Origin: Rhodococcus xishaensis
Lineage (GTDB): Bacteria > Actinomycetota > Actinomycetes > Mycobacteriales > Mycobacteriaceae
Assembly: GCF_004011825.1 (NCBI RefSeq)
Contig: NZ_RKLO01000004.1
Span: 240,783 to 304,782 of the forward strand
DNA: 64,000 nucleotides
Direction: 5' to 3'
Below are positions 27,599 through 37,826 of the stretch, piece by piece. Numbering within the stretch: position 1 is the stretch's first letter; each line of letters starts with the position of its first letter. The notes under the pieces are model-generated. The model was not told where the DNA came from. It worked only from the letters and a program-made list of their open reading frames with translations, and did no database searches. The translations under genes and the position numbers were made by a program.

Positions 27599-29059
27599 CT
27601 ACTCCTGCGCCTGTTTGCCCTCTCCCCACCACTTCAGCAGTTCTGCCTCCGCCTCTTCCCGGCTCAGGGGACCGCGATCCAGACGCAGTTCCTTGAGGTA
27701 CCGCCACGCCTGGCCCACCTGCGGTCCAGCGGGGATGCCGAGCAGATCCATGATCGCGTTTCCGTCGAGGTCGGGGCGCACCCGCGCCAGATCCTCCTGC
27801 TCGGCGATCCGAGCGATCCGGGCCTCGAGGTCGTCGTAGGTGGACTGCAGGGCGGCCGCCCGCCGCTTGTTGCGGGTGGTGCAGTCCGCGCGAACCAGCT
27901 TGTGCAGCCGCGGCAGCAGGTCACCGGCGTCCGTGACGTAGCGGCGGACCGCCGAATCCGTCCACTGGCCCTTGCCGTAACCGTGAAATCGCAGATGCAA
28001 GAACACCAACTGGCTGACGTCGTCGACCATCTGCTTGGAGTACTTCAGGGCTCGCATCCGCTTGCGGACGAGCTTGGCGCCCACCACCTCGTGGTGATGG
28101 AAGCTGACGCCGCCACCGGGCTCGTTGCGCTTGGTATCGGGCTTGCCGACGTCGTGCAGCAATGCGGCCCAGCGCAGTACCAGATCCGGATCGCCGTCCT
28201 CGAGATCGATCGCCTGCCGGAGAACGGTCAGCGAGTGCCAGTACACGTCCTTGTGCTGGTGGTGCTCGTCGATCTCGAGCTTCATCGCGGGAATCTCGGG
28301 AATCACCCGGTCCGCAAGCCCGGTCTCGCACATGACATTGACGCCGTCGATCGGGTACTCGCCGAGGATCAGCTTGTCGAGTTCGGCGCGCACGCGCTCC
28401 GCAGTGATCCGCTCGATCTGCCCGGCCATCTCGACGATCGCCTCACGCACCCGGGGCGCGAGAGTGAACCCGAGCTGCGAGACGAACCGGCAGGCCCGCA
28501 GCATGCGCAGCGGGTCGTCGTTGAACGAGATCTCCGGTGCCACGGGCGTGTCCAGCACGCCGGCGAGCAGCGCGTCGATGCCGCCGAGTGGGTCGACGAA
28601 CTCGACGGTGCCGTCCGGGTCGATCCGCACGGCCATCGCATTGACGGTGAAGTCACGTCGGACCAGATCCTCGTCGAGCGTCGTGCCGTACTGCACCTCC
28701 GGGTGCCGGGTGACCCCGTCGTACGTGTCGGTGCGATACGTCGTGAATTCCAGCTGATCGTCGCCCTTGGAGGCACTGACGGTCCCGAACGCGATGCCGG
28801 TGTCCCATTGGTTGTCGGCCCACCCCCGCAAGATCTCCTGCACCTGCTCGGGGCGGGCGTCGGTGGTGAAGTCGAGGTCCGTGCCGAGGCGCCCCAGGAC
28901 GGCGTCGCGCACGCTGCCACCCACCAGGTACAGCTGGTGTCCGGCCTCGGCAAACCGGGCCCCGAGCGGGGCCAGCACGTCCGACAGGGCGCCCAGGGTC
29001 TGATGCGCACCGCGGAGCAGTCGGGCACGCCGTTCGGCGTCGGGAGGGGTGGCGTTCAC
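27599..29059 (-). CDS. cca: CCA tRNA nucleotidyltransferase
   Basis: 486 residues from the GTG at 29059, with AAGG ten bases upstream; a TTG at 29086 is in frame. The class II nucleotidyltransferase core is [27 protein letters not shown] in pieces, with [12 protein letters not shown] and [11 protein letters not shown]. An HD domain follows ([15 protein letters not shown]), as is usual in actinobacterial enzymes. It adds or repairs the 3' CCA of tRNAs. It is divergent from mutT4, the conserved Mycobacteriales order. Confidence 0.95.
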   Translation of the reverse strand: MNATPPDAERRARLLRGAHQTLGALSDVLAPLGARFAEAGHQLYLVGGSVRDAVLGRLGTDLDFTTDARPEQVQEILRGWADNQWDTGIAFGTVSASKGDDQLEFTTYRTDTYDGVTRHPEVQYGTTLDEDLVRRDFTVNAMAVRIDPDGTVEFVDPLGGIDALLAGVLDTPVAPEISFNDDPLRMLRACRFVSQLGFTLAPRVREAIVEMAGQIERITAERVRAELDKLILGEYPIDGVNVMCETGLADRVIPEIPAMKLEIDEHHQHKDVYWHSLTVLRQAIDLEDGDPDLVLRWAALLHDVGKPDTKRNEPGGGVSFHHHEVVGAKLVRKRMRALKYSKQMVDDVSQLVFLHLRFHGYGKGQWTDSAVRRYVTDAGDLLPRLHKLVRADCTTRNKRRAAALQSTYDDLEARIARIAEQEDLARVRPDLDGNAIMDLLGIPAGPQVGQAWRYLKELRLDRGPLSREEAEAELLKWWGEGKQAQE

Positions 29060-29185
29060 GTCAGCAGACCTTACCGAGGCCGACAAATGCTGGAGCGCCG
29101 CGTACGCGGCGGCGATACGGCGACACCGCCGCCACCCTGGAGTGGAAGTACGGCCGCCCTGAATTTGTCAACTACGATCAATGGG

Positions 29186-29740
29186 GTGTCCGCAGCCAAG
29201 CCCGCAAACCGCAACCGCCGCCCTTCGCGGCGGCGCGGCTCAGGCACGCAATCGGGCGCACCGCGCATGCGAACCGTGCGCGAAACGTCAGCCGGGGGAT
29301 TGGTCGTCGACGGCCTCGGTGGCCCCAAGGACAAACTGTGCGCAGCCCTGATCGGGCGCACCGATCGACGCGGCCGGTTGCTTTGGTCGCTGCCGAAGGG
29401 GCACATCGAGAAGGGCGAGACCGCCGAGCAGACGGCGATGCGTGAGGTCGCCGAGGAGACCGGCATCCGCGGCGCCGTCGTCGCGGCACTCGGAAGCATC
29501 GACTACTGGTTCGTCACCGAGGGCCGGCGGGTCCACAAGACCGTGCACCACTACCTCATGCGATCGCTGGGCGGTGAGCTGTCCGACGCCGACCTCGAGG
29601 TCACCGAGGTGGCCTGGGTTCCGTTGTCGGAACTGGACTCACGGCTCGCCTACGCCGATGAGCGCAAGTTGGCCGGGATCGCCGGGCAGCTCATCGCGGA
29701 GATGGAACACACACGCGTCGGGGGGACCGGCACGGAATGA
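29186..29740 (+). CDS. mutT4: NUDIX hydrolase, MutT4-like
   Basis: 184 residues from the GTG at 29186. A short Arg-rich basic leader ([13 protein letters not shown]) precedes the NUDIX domain, as in the mycobacterial homologue Rv3908. The Nudix box is complete: [23 protein letters not shown] in pieces, with the REVAEE metal-binding Glu residues. The block [14 protein letters not shown] is highly typical. Members hydrolyse nucleoside diphosphate-linked compounds. The stop overlaps the next start (ATGA). Confidence 0.92.
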   Translation: MSAAKPANRNRRPSRRRGSGTQSGAPRMRTVRETSAGGLVVDGLGGPKDKLCAALIGRTDRRGRLLWSLPKGHIEKGETAEQTAMREVAEETGIRGAVVAALGSIDYWFVTEGRRVHKTVHHYLMRSLGGELSDADLEVTEVAWVPLSELDSRLAYADERKLAGIAGQLIAEMEHTRVGGTGTE

Positions 29741-32154
29741 CAATGGCATCGCGTCCGGCATGGCGACGTTCCGGTGCCACGATCCTTACGGCGCTGACGC
29801 TCGTCCTGATGCTGTTCAGCGCCGTCCTGATCGGTACCGGAACCGTGTCGGCCCAGACCGACACACACGCGACGGCACAACACCCCCAGTTCCTGAAACT
29901 CAGCATCGACCGCGTCACCCCGACTGCGGTGACCACGACGACCGCCCCCACCGTCACGGTCACCGGAACCGTCGCGAATGTCGGCGACCGCCCCGTCGCC
30001 GACATCGCGGTGCGCCTGCAGCGGGCCGCCGCAGTGGACTCGAGTGAAGAGTTGCGCACCTCACTCGACCTGTATCAGGGCGAGTTCGACACGGTCGGGC
30101 CCTTCGTCCAGGTCGCGTCGAACCTCGAGCAAGGTGAGCAAGAACAGTTCACGCTGTCGCTGCCGCTACGCTCGCAGACCGATTGGTCTCTCGACATCAC
30201 CGAACCTGGTGTCTATCCGATGCTCGTCAACGTCAACGGCACTCCCGACTACGGCGGTCAGGCCCGTCTCGACGACGCCCGCTTCCTGCTCCCGGTGCTG
30301 GGGCTGCCGCAGGCCGACGGCGCCACCGACACCGCCCCGCAGGGTTCGGACTCCGCGTCCGCGACCGCGCCCGTCCCACCCGACACCTCGAACCCGGTCC
30401 CGGTCACGATGCTGTGGCCGCTGGCGGACGAGCCGCAGCTGGCCGCCGGGATCCCCGGATCGATCAACGAGCAGGTCCGGCTCGTCGACGACGACCTAGC
30501 TCGCTCGCTGTCCCAGGGAGGCCGCCTCGACCAACTGCTCGCCGCCGCCGAGTTCGCGACCGAGCCGGACGTGGACCGGGACGGCGAACTCACCGACAGT
30601 CTGTGCCTGGCCATCGATCCGGACCTTCTGATCACGGTCAGCAACATGACCAGGGGCTACCTGGTGGTCGAGGATCCGGCGAACCCAACCGGTCCCGCCC
30701 GCGAGGGCGATGGAAGCGACGCGGCCGCCGCGTGGCTGCAGCGCCTCGAGTCGCTCACCCGGAGGATCTGCGTCATCGCACTACCGTTCGCGCAGGTCGA
30801 TCTCGCGGCATTGAGCACTGTCGACGACGAATCCCTCACCTCGAGCGCGTTGCTGGCGCCGGCCGACATCGTCGACTCGATCCTCGGCGTGACTTCACTG
30901 CGGAACATCACCTGGCCCGACGCCGGCGTCCTCGACGAGACCTCCGCGGAAATGCTGCACGAACTCGGACCCGCCATGACACTGCTCGCGGCCAACGCGG
31001 TCGAGGCGACACCTGCGCCGGGCCGGAAGATCACCCTCATTGGCGAGGGTGAGGACTCCCTCGACGCCGCTCTGTTCGACGTCTCGGCCGCGACCGCCCT
31101 GGCCGCCGTCGGCTCGGCTCCGCAGACTCCGTCGTACGTTCCCGAACAGGCACGCTACGACCTCGACCGCGACTCACGCACGGCCCGATTGCAAGATGCG
31201 CTGGGCGCCGTCACCTGGCGGTCGCTGCAGGAACTGGGCGGCGTGAACCGGGCGGGGGACCGGTCGATGCTCATCGTTCCGCCGCAACAGTGGTCAGCCG
31301 ACGGTGACGAGGCCGCAACCGTCCTGTCGACGATCTCGACACTGCTCCGATCCGGTCTCGCGACCCCGCAGCCGTTGACGGCGATCGTCGCGCAGCCGCC
31401 GACGAAACCCGCCGTGGCGGACCTGGTCTATCCACAGCGCGCGATTCTCGACGGCATCCCCGAGTCCGTCGAGTTGGGGGTGGAGGCGCAGGCGTCGCGC
31501 ATCGACGAGCTGGTCACGACGCTGGTCGACGACCCGCAGGTGCCGTTGACGCCGACCCAGTTCATGGCGCCGCTGTACGAAGACCTGCTACGGGCGATGA
31601 GCCTGTCGAACCGGCGCGACGAGGGCGCCTCCGACGCGATGGACGGGGGCTCCTCCGGCGCGGTGGACCAGGCTGCTCACACACGCGTGAGAAACGTCAC
31701 CACCGCGATCGACGGCATGTACCGGGCGGTCACGATCCTGGCCCCCGGCGGGGTCTACACGCTCGCGTCGGAGCAGAGCCCCCTATTGCTGGTGGCACGA
31801 AACGACCTCCCGGTCGGGATCACGGTGCAACTGCAGGTCGACGCCCCTGAGGAAATGCAGATCACCGACATCGGGCCACAGCAGCTGCCACCTCGCGGCA
31901 GCCGGTCGCTCCAGGTACCCGCGGAGATCTCGGATTCACGGACGATGGTCGTCAGCTTCTCTCTGACTACCGAGAACGGCCAGAACCTCGGTGAGCAAAC
32001 TTCGGTCACTGTTCGGTCGAACGCGTACGGTCAAGCTTTGGCGATAATTACCGCGGGCGCTGGTGCACTACTGCTGTTCCTTGCGGGACGACGGCTCTGG
32101 CACCGGTTCCGTGGCCAGCCCGACCGAGCCGACGAAGGGTACCAACGTCCATGA
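29737..32154 (+). CDS. DUF6049 family secreted/membrane protein (Rv3909-type)
   Basis: 805 residues. N-terminal signal/anchor ([25 protein letters not shown]) and one C-terminal membrane segment ([18 protein letters not shown]) with a short basic cytosolic tail, so the bulk lies outside the membrane. No catalytic motif is visible. Its fixed place between mutT4 and murJ, joined to both by 4-nt overlaps, is conserved in Mycobacteriales and points to a role in envelope assembly with MurJ. Mechanism unknown. Confidence 0.88.
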   Translation: MTMASRPAWRRSGATILTALTLVLMLFSAVLIGTGTVSAQTDTHATAQHPQFLKLSIDRVTPTAVTTTTAPTVTVTGTVANVGDRPVADIAVRLQRAAAVDSSEELRTSLDLYQGEFDTVGPFVQVASNLEQGEQEQFTLSLPLRSQTDWSLDITEPGVYPMLVNVNGTPDYGGQARLDDARFLLPVLGLPQADGATDTAPQGSDSASATAPVPPDTSNPVPVTMLWPLADEPQLAAGIPGSINEQVRLVDDDLARSLSQGGRLDQLLAAAEFATEPDVDRDGELTDSLCLAIDPDLLITVSNMTRGYLVVEDPANPTGPAREGDGSDAAAAWLQRLESLTRRICVIALPFAQVDLAALSTVDDESLTSSALLAPADIVDSILGVTSLRNITWPDAGVLDETSAEMLHELGPAMTLLAANAVEATPAPGRKITLIGEGEDSLDAALFDVSAATALAAVGSAPQTPSYVPEQARYDLDRDSRTARLQDALGAVTWRSLQELGGVNRAGDRSMLIVPPQQWSADGDEAATVLSTISTLLRSGLATPQPLTAIVAQPPTKPAVADLVYPQRAILDGIPESVELGVEAQASRIDELVTTLVDDPQVPLTPTQFMAPLYEDLLRAMSLSNRRDEGASDAMDGGSSGAVDQAAHTRVRNVTTAIDGMYRAVTILAPGGVYTLASEQSPLLLVARNDLPVGITVQLQVDAPEEMQITDIGPQQLPPRGSRSLQVPAEISDSRTMVVSFSLTTENGQNLGEQTSVTVRSNAYGQALAIITAGAGALLLFLAGRRLWHRFRGQPDRADEGYQRP

Positions 32155-35100
32155 CCGAGAACTCTCCCGGCGAGGGCGATCGGCCGAAAGGACGGCCGGC
32201 TCCGTGGGGACGAGGTCCGGCACCATCGCAGCCACCGCGCCCGGTGCCACCGGGTGCGGGGCCACCGGGTGCCCGGCGCCCGATGCCCCCCGCCGGACCC
32301 CGCCCCGTCCCACCGAACGGCCCCCGCCCGCCGCAACCGGGTGTCCCGCCTCGGATGCCGCCGCGCCCCGGACCTGCAAACGGTCCGCGCCCGACGCCTC
32401 CCGCCGGACCACGCCCCGCTCCGCGCGGTGGTCCGCCGCCTCGGCCGCCGAGACCGATGCCCGCAGGTCCTGTCGCCGCACCACCGCCCCCGCCGGGTCC
32501 CCCGGCCGGTCGGGAACCGGAGAAGACCAGCGAGGAACCGGAGAAGAAGAGCCTGCTGGCCGCGACCGGTTCGATCGCGTTCGCGACGCTGGTCAGCCGG
32601 GTTACCGGGTTCCTGAAGCAGCTGTTGCTGCTCACAGCGCTCGGTCCCGCCGTGGCCAGCGCTTTCACCGTCGCCAACCTGATCCCCAACATGATCTCCC
32701 AGCTGGTGCTCGGCGCGGTGCTCACCGCGATCGTCGTGCCAGTCCTGGTCCGGGCTGAGAGTGAGGATCCGGACGGCGGCTCGGCCTTCGTCCGCAGGCT
32801 TTTCACCGCGTCCATCACGCTGCTGGGTGCGGCCGCTCTGCTGACGACCGCGGCCGCCCCGATCCTGGTCAAGTATGTATTCCTCCCGGAGAACGGCGAC
32901 GTCAACATTGCACTCGCCACAGCGCTGACACTGCTGCTGCTGCCGGCGATCCTGTTCTACGGGCTCTCGGCATTGTTCACGGCGATCCTGAACACGCAGC
33001 AGGACTTCAAACCCGGGGCGTGGGCACCCGTCCTGAACAACGTGGTCGTACTCGGCATCCTCTCCGCGTACTGGTTGATACCGGGGGGTATCTCGCTCGA
33101 CCCGGTCCGGGTCAGCGATCCGCACGTGCTGCTCCTCGGTCTCGGCGTGACCGTGGGTGTCGTGGCCCAGGCCGTGTGCCTGGTCCCGGCGATCCGCCGG
33201 CAGGGCATCTCGCTGCGACCGCTGTGGGGCATCGACGACCGCCTCAAGCAGTTCGGCGGCATGGCCGCCGCGATCGTGTTGTATGTGCTGATCAGCCAGG
33301 CCGGCATGGTGTTCGCTACCCGTGTCTCGGCGCAAGTCGACGAGGCCGGCCCAGCGATCTACAACAACGCCTGGTTGCTGCTGCAGTTGCCCTACGGCGT
33401 TCTCGGCGTCACCGTGCTGACCGCGATCATGCCGCGTCTGAGCCGCAACGCAGCCGCCGACGACACCCCCGCCGTCGTCGACGATCTGTCGGTAGCCACA
33501 CGGCTGACGATGATCGCGCTCATCCCGGTCATCACCTTCCTCACATTCGCGGGCCCGCAGGTCGGCCAGGCGCTGTTCGGGTACGCCAACTTCGCGGGAG
33601 ATGCCGAACGGCTCGGCGAAGCCGTCAGTTGGTCAGCGTTCACGCTCATCCCGTACTCGCTGGTGCTGATTCATCTGCGGGTGTTCTACGCACGCGAACA
33701 GGCGTGGACCCCGACGTGGATCATCCTCGGGATCACCGGTGTGAAGGTGGCGCTGTCGGCGCTGACGCCGTACATCGCTTCGGACGCCCAGCAGGTGGTG
33801 ATCCTGCTCGGCGCGGCCAACGGGCTCGCGTTCGTGACGGGCGCGTTCATCGGTGGTTACCTGCTGCACCGCAGCCTCGGCAACCTGCAGATGGCGAACG
33901 TCGGAAAGACGGTGTGGGTGGTGCTGCTCTCGTCCGCGGCCGGTGCCGTGGCGATGTTCGCAGCGGACCGACTGCTGGGTCTGGACCGGCTGTCGGAGTC
34001 GTTCGGTGGCCCGGGCGCGATCATCCGCGTCGCGATCACCGGCGCGTTGATGCTCGTCGTTACGTTCGTCCTTCTGTGGCTCGCGAAGGTCCCGGAGATC
34101 ATGGCGATCACGGTGTCTCTCCAGCGGAAGATCCCGGGACTCCGTGGCCGCGTTGCGCCCGAGGCGGAAGGGGTGGCGCCAGCGGCGAGGGCGGCGGCGG
34201 CATTGTCATACGAACCTGAAACCGAGTTGATCCCGGTGATCCGCAACATCCCCCGGTCTATCGATCGACCGGACGGGCTCCCGTACCCTGGACGCAGCGA
34301 GGCGGACGTCGGTGGAGATTATATACCCGACGAGTTCATGGAAGGAGCGCGTGTGAGCGACGACGACGTTGCCGACAGGAAGACCGGCACGTCCACTGAC
34401 GTCACTGACGTCGCGGACGTCACCGATGCAACGGGCGCTACTGGCGCTACTGGCGTCGCGGATGTGAATCCGGCGGACCAACAGTTGACCCCCTCCACCC
34501 CAAACGACACGGACGAAAATGGCTCTGCTGCAGCAACTTCCGACTACGATTCCGCACATCATCCGACCGAGCGAACTCGCCGACGCGACCCGAACGTCGA
34601 CACCGGCGTGCTTCCGATCGGCTCGCCGCAACTACCACCGCTGCGCGTGACCGGCCCGGCCCCCGAACCTCGTCGGCCGCTGCGTGGTCCCCAGCTGATG
34701 CCGGGCGTGTCCGTGGCCGGAGGGCGCTACCGGCTCCTGGCGCCGCACGGCAGCGCCCGCGGGCTCGAGTTCTGGCAAGCTCTCGACATCAAACTCGACC
34801 GCGAGGTGGCGCTCACCTTCGTCGATGCCGACCAGCAGGTGGAGGGTGCCGCCGCAACCGGCCCCGACGGTCCGCAAGCGATCCTGTCCCGCACCCTCCG
34901 GCTGGGGCGACTCAACTCGCCCGGTCTGGCCCGCGTCCTGGACGTGGTGCGCGGAAGTTCCGGTGGCATCGTCGTCGCGGAGTGGACCCCCGGCCGGTCT
35001 TTGAAGGAGATCGCAGCGACCGAGCCTTCGCCGATCGGGGCGGCCCGGGCTGTACGGGCACTCGCCGCGGCTGCGGAGGCCGCGCACCGCAGCGGCAGCG

Positions 35101-36206
35101 CGCTGTCGATCGACCAGCCCGACCGGATCCGCATCAGCACCGCCGGTGACGCAGTCCTGGCATTCCCCGGAACCCTGTCCGACGCCGACCCTGCCTCCGA
35201 CGTCAAGGGACTCGGAGCGATGCTCTATGCCCTCATCACGGCGCACTGGCCGGTCACCGAGACCGCGGACGAACCCAGCGGCATGGACCCCGCCCAGCGA
35301 GACCCATCCGGCCGCCCCGTCGAACCGCGGGCCGTGCGTCCCGAGGTTCCGTTCGAGATCTCCGCGGTCGCGGTGCGAGCGCTCGGGGGTGACAGTGGTA
35401 TCCGTGCCGCGGCGACGGTTCAGCACATCCTCGAACAGGCGACAGTCGTCGACCAGAAGACCGAACTCATGCCGGCCCTGCGGCTGGGGCAGAAGGCGCA
35501 AAGCGAAGACGAGCACGGCTTGGCCGATCCCGAGGCGGTAGCCGCCGAGAAGCGGAAGTCGAACCGCACGTTGGTCGCCCTGGTCTCGCTCGGTGCCCTC
35601 ACCGTGGTGCTGCTCGCTCTGATCGGCTGGTGGCTGGCGAACCTGCTGGCCGGTGGCAACAGCGACGAATCGCTCACGAACCAGAACATCGGTCTGACGA
35701 CGTCGGTGGAGGCGCCCGAGCCGACGGCCGCGGTCCCGCCTCCGGCTCCTCTGCCACCCGCGGCCGCGTCCATCATCATCCCTTCGTCGGCCTCAGCGTT
35801 CTCGCCGCAGGGCACGCCGGACAACGCCGCCACCGCAGATCTCGCGATCGACGGCAACCCGGAGACGGTTTGGGAAACCGATACGTACTTCCAGCCGTTC
35901 CCGGCGCTCAAGCCCGGCGTGGGCCTGATGGTGACGCTGCCTGACACCGCGCAGCTGGCGAGCATGGAGATCGTTTCGCCGACGCCTGGAACGCAGGTCG
36001 AGATCCGGTCGGCGCCGGCGCCGGACACAACGCTCGACCAGACCCACGTGATCGGAAACGCCACCCTGAGAGAGGGCGCGACCGAGATCCCCCTGACGCC
36101 CGACGGCGCAACCAAGAACGTTCTCGTGTGGATCACTGATCTGAGTACGGCAGACGGAAAGAACCAGTCGGCCATCGCCGGGGTGTCGTTCACCGCCGCA
36201 CCCTGA
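32151..36206 (+). CDS. murJ: Lipid II flippase MurJ with pseudokinase and outer C-terminal domain
   Basis: 1351 residues, of the large mycobacterial MviN/MurJ type. Residues 1-125 are Pro/Arg-rich and cytosolic. About 135-680 is the MurJ transport core (LLAATGSIAFATLVSRVTGFLKQ, QLPYGVLGVTVLTAIMPRLSRNA in pieces). A linker with ATGATGATGV low complexity follows. About 856-1125 is a kinase-like domain that lacks the catalytic residues: the lysine site reads VALTF and no HRD or DFG is present. A membrane segment lies at about 1138-1160 and an extracytoplasmic beta-rich, discoidin-like part (AIDGNPETVWETD) ends the protein. The pseudokinase recruits FhaA when phosphorylated by PknB in mycobacteria. 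Confidence 0.95.
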   Translation: MTENSPGEGDRPKGRPAPWGRGPAPSQPPRPVPPGAGPPGARRPMPPAGPRPVPPNGPRPPQPGVPPRMPPRPGPANGPRPTPPAGPRPAPRGGPPPRPPRPMPAGPVAAPPPPPGPPAGREPEKTSEEPEKKSLLAATGSIAFATLVSRVTGFLKQLLLLTALGPAVASAFTVANLIPNMISQLVLGAVLTAIVVPVLVRAESEDPDGGSAFVRRLFTASITLLGAAALLTTAAAPILVKYVFLPENGDVNIALATALTLLLLPAILFYGLSALFTAILNTQQDFKPGAWAPVLNNVVVLGILSAYWLIPGGISLDPVRVSDPHVLLLGLGVTVGVVAQAVCLVPAIRRQGISLRPLWGIDDRLKQFGGMAAAIVLYVLISQAGMVFATRVSAQVDEAGPAIYNNAWLLLQLPYGVLGVTVLTAIMPRLSRNAAADDTPAVVDDLSVATRLTMIALIPVITFLTFAGPQVGQALFGYANFAGDAERLGEAVSWSAFTLIPYSLVLIHLRVFYAREQAWTPTWIILGITGVKVALSALTPYIASDAQQVVILLGAANGLAFVTGAFIGGYLLHRSLGNLQMANVGKTVWVVLLSSAAGAVAMFAADRLLGLDRLSESFGGPGAIIRVAITGALMLVVTFVLLWLAKVPEIMAITVSLQRKIPGLRGRVAPEAEGVAPAARAAAALSYEPETELIPVIRNIPRSIDRPDGLPYPGRSEADVGGDYIPDEFMEGARVSDDDVADRKTGTSTDVTDVADVTDATGATGATGVADVNPADQQLTPSTPNDTDENGSAAATSDYDSAHHPTERTRRRDPNVDTGVLPIGSPQLPPLRVTGPAPEPRRPLRGPQLMPGVSVAGGRYRLLAPHGSARGLEFWQALDIKLDREVALTFVDADQQVEGAAATGPDGPQAILSRTLRLGRLNSPGLARVLDVVRGSSGGIVVAEWTPGRSLKEIAATEPSPIGAARAVRALAAAAEAAHRSGSALSIDQPDRIRISTAGDAVLAFPGTLSDADPASDVKGLGAMLYALITAHWPVTETADEPSGMDPAQRDPSGRPVEPRAVRPEVPFEISAVAVRALGGDSGIRAAATVQHILEQATVVDQKTELMPALRLGQKAQSEDEHGLADPEAVAAEKRKSNRTLVALVSLGALTVVLLALIGWWLANLLAGGNSDESLTNQNIGLTTSVEAPEPTAAVPPPAPLPPAAASIIIPSSASAFSPQGTPDNAATADLAIDGNPETVWETDTYFQPFPALKPGVGLMVTLPDTAQLASMEIVSPTPGTQVEIRSAPAPDTTLDQTHVIGNATLREGATEIPLTPDGATKNVLVWITDLSTADGKNQSAIAGVSFTAAP

Positions 36207-36295
36207 TCCGGCGGACCGAACGTCCGATACGGCCCGACGAGATCAGCCGGACGCTCGACGTGCCAGTCACCCACTGATGGGCTAACATCCGCCCG

Positions 36296-36877
36296 GTGCG
36301 AATCTTCAGGGGGGTCGCCAAGGCCGGTCCGTCGGATTCGGAACTCTTGGCAGCACACGCGTCGGGTGACGCGGGCGCGTTCGCAGAGTTGCTGAGTCGG
36401 CACTACGACCACCTTTGGCACGTTGCGAGGAGAACGAGCTACACCGTCGAGGACGCTGCAGACGCGCTGCAGGAGGCGCTGCTGTCCGTGCACCGCACAG
36501 CGGGGTCGTTTCGGAAGGACGCGGCTGTGCGCAGTTGGCTGCACACGATCGTGGTCAATGCGTGCCTCGACCGGATCCGCCGGAACCGTGTCCGGCCAAC
36601 GGTATCCCTGTCGTCCGACGACGCGGTCGATCCGCGCGATGAGCGGGACTACGTCGCGGAGCGGGAGGTCAGCCTGCTCGTCGACCAGGCCCTGCTGCGG
36701 TTGCCGGTCGAGCAGCGCGCCGCGATCGTCGCAGTCGACATGGAGGGCTATTCGGTCGCCGAAGCCGCCCGGCGGCTCGGCGTGCCCGAGGGGACCATCA
36801 AGAGTCGCTGTGCCCGTGCGCGGACCAAGCTCGCATCACAATTGGAATACTTACGAGAGGTGGGGAACCGATCCTGA
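36296..36877 (+). CDS. sigM: ECF sigma factor SigM
   Basis: 193 residues from a GTG. Sigma region 2 is AFAELLSRHYDHLWHVARRTSYTVEDAADALQEALL in pieces and region 4 is RLPVEQRAAIVAVDMEGYSVAEAARRLGVPEGTIKSR in pieces. Position between murJ and the anti-sigma gene is that of sigM in Mycobacteriales, where it steers late-phase envelope and secretion genes. The next gene follows after 65 nt. Confidence 0.92.
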   Translation: MRIFRGVAKAGPSDSELLAAHASGDAGAFAELLSRHYDHLWHVARRTSYTVEDAADALQEALLSVHRTAGSFRKDAAVRSWLHTIVVNACLDRIRRNRVRPTVSLSSDDAVDPRDERDYVAEREVSLLVDQALLRLPVEQRAAIVAVDMEGYSVAEAARRLGVPEGTIKSRCARARTKLASQLEYLREVGNRS

Positions 36878-36942
36878 CCTCCTCGCGTCTGAACCAAGTG
36901 AAGGCACAAAGGCGTGCCGAAACTTGCAGGTAGGAGGTGGGG

Positions 36943-37707
36943 ATGGCGGTCCACGACGGTGACGAGACGCTGAGCCCCCCGTTCTCGACGGACTTGCTCG
37001 CCGACCTGCATGCCGGCGTCCTACCGCACGACGAGAGCACTCGGTTGTGGCCGCTCGTGCGCCAGGATCCGGCCGCGCTCGCCGTGATCGAAGCCCTCGA
37101 CGCCGTCTCTGCCGATCTCGGCGAGGCGGGCCGCGACCACAGCCTCGGGACACGCGTCCCTCCGGAGATCGCGACTCGTATCAATGAAGCTCTGGCAAAA
37201 GAGGATTCGTGTTCGAGTGTAGGCGTGACGGAGCTGGTGGGCGTTCGGACCCGGCCCTCAGCTCGCACCTGGATCGCGGTGGCGGTCGCGTCGACGGCCG
37301 CGGCGGCCGGTGTGGTGTTCACGCTCGACCGAATCGACCCCGCAGAACCGGCCGCACCCACGGTGCTCGCAACACCCACGGCGGCCACGCCACAGCCCCC
37401 AGTCGTCGACCTCGGGGCCGACATCGACGGCGGCCAGGTCCTCGCACTGGTGGGTGACTCGGACTCGTCGAGCGCGGACGGTGTCGGGCACCTCGCCGAC
37501 CCTGAAGTCCGCGCTGCTTGCCTGCAGGCCAACGGCATCGACCGGTCGACCCCCGTTCTCGGAATGCGGGAAGTCCGGTTCCGCGGCGACGACGCCGTGC
37601 TCCTGCTCCTCCCCGGACCCCGTCCGCCGGCACTCACAGCGCTTGTCGTCGGCGCTGGCTGCGATTCAGCCAACCCCGAGTTGCTCTCACGAACCGAAAT
37701 CGGCTGA
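36943..37707 (+). CDS. rsmA: Anti-sigma-M factor (single-pass membrane protein)
   Basis: 254 residues from the ATG at 36943, preceded by AGGAGG. The cytosolic N-terminal half (LLADLHAGVLPHDESTRLWPLV, then LDAVSADLGEAG) is the sigma-binding part. One membrane segment (TWIAVAVASTAAAAGVVFTL, about 106-125) leads to an external C-terminal domain with two Cys (AACLQANG and GAGCDS). It matches the product downstream of sigM in mycobacteria. Symbol given by synteny. Confidence 0.85.
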   Translation: MAVHDGDETLSPPFSTDLLADLHAGVLPHDESTRLWPLVRQDPAALAVIEALDAVSADLGEAGRDHSLGTRVPPEIATRINEALAKEDSCSSVGVTELVGVRTRPSARTWIAVAVASTAAAAGVVFTLDRIDPAEPAAPTVLATPTAATPQPPVVDLGADIDGGQVLALVGDSDSSSADGVGHLADPEVRAACLQANGIDRSTPVLGMREVRFRGDDAVLLLLPGPRPPALTALVVGAGCDSANPELLSRTEIG

Positions 37708-37774
37708 GCGTCTCGAGGAGACGAGGCTCCGAGATCATCGAAAGGGCGATTTCCCTTTCCCGCAATGTATTACG

Positions 37775-37801
37775 CCGCCACCCTCATCGTGAGGGTAGCG
37801 G
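37775..37801. terminator. Hairpin between anti-sigma gene and propeller island
   Basis: CCGCCACCCTCA (37775-37786) pairs with TGAGGGTAGCGG (37790-37801) with one mismatch and a TCG loop. Convergent genes end on both sides. Confidence 0.6.
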
Positions 37802-37826
37802 CGCAATCGTTGACGGCGCTCCGATG

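Noticed and set aside
27902-29185. Long N-terminal extension of the NUDIX gene
   Set aside because: It is antisense to cca. The NUDIX family start and the conserved basic leader begin at 29186.
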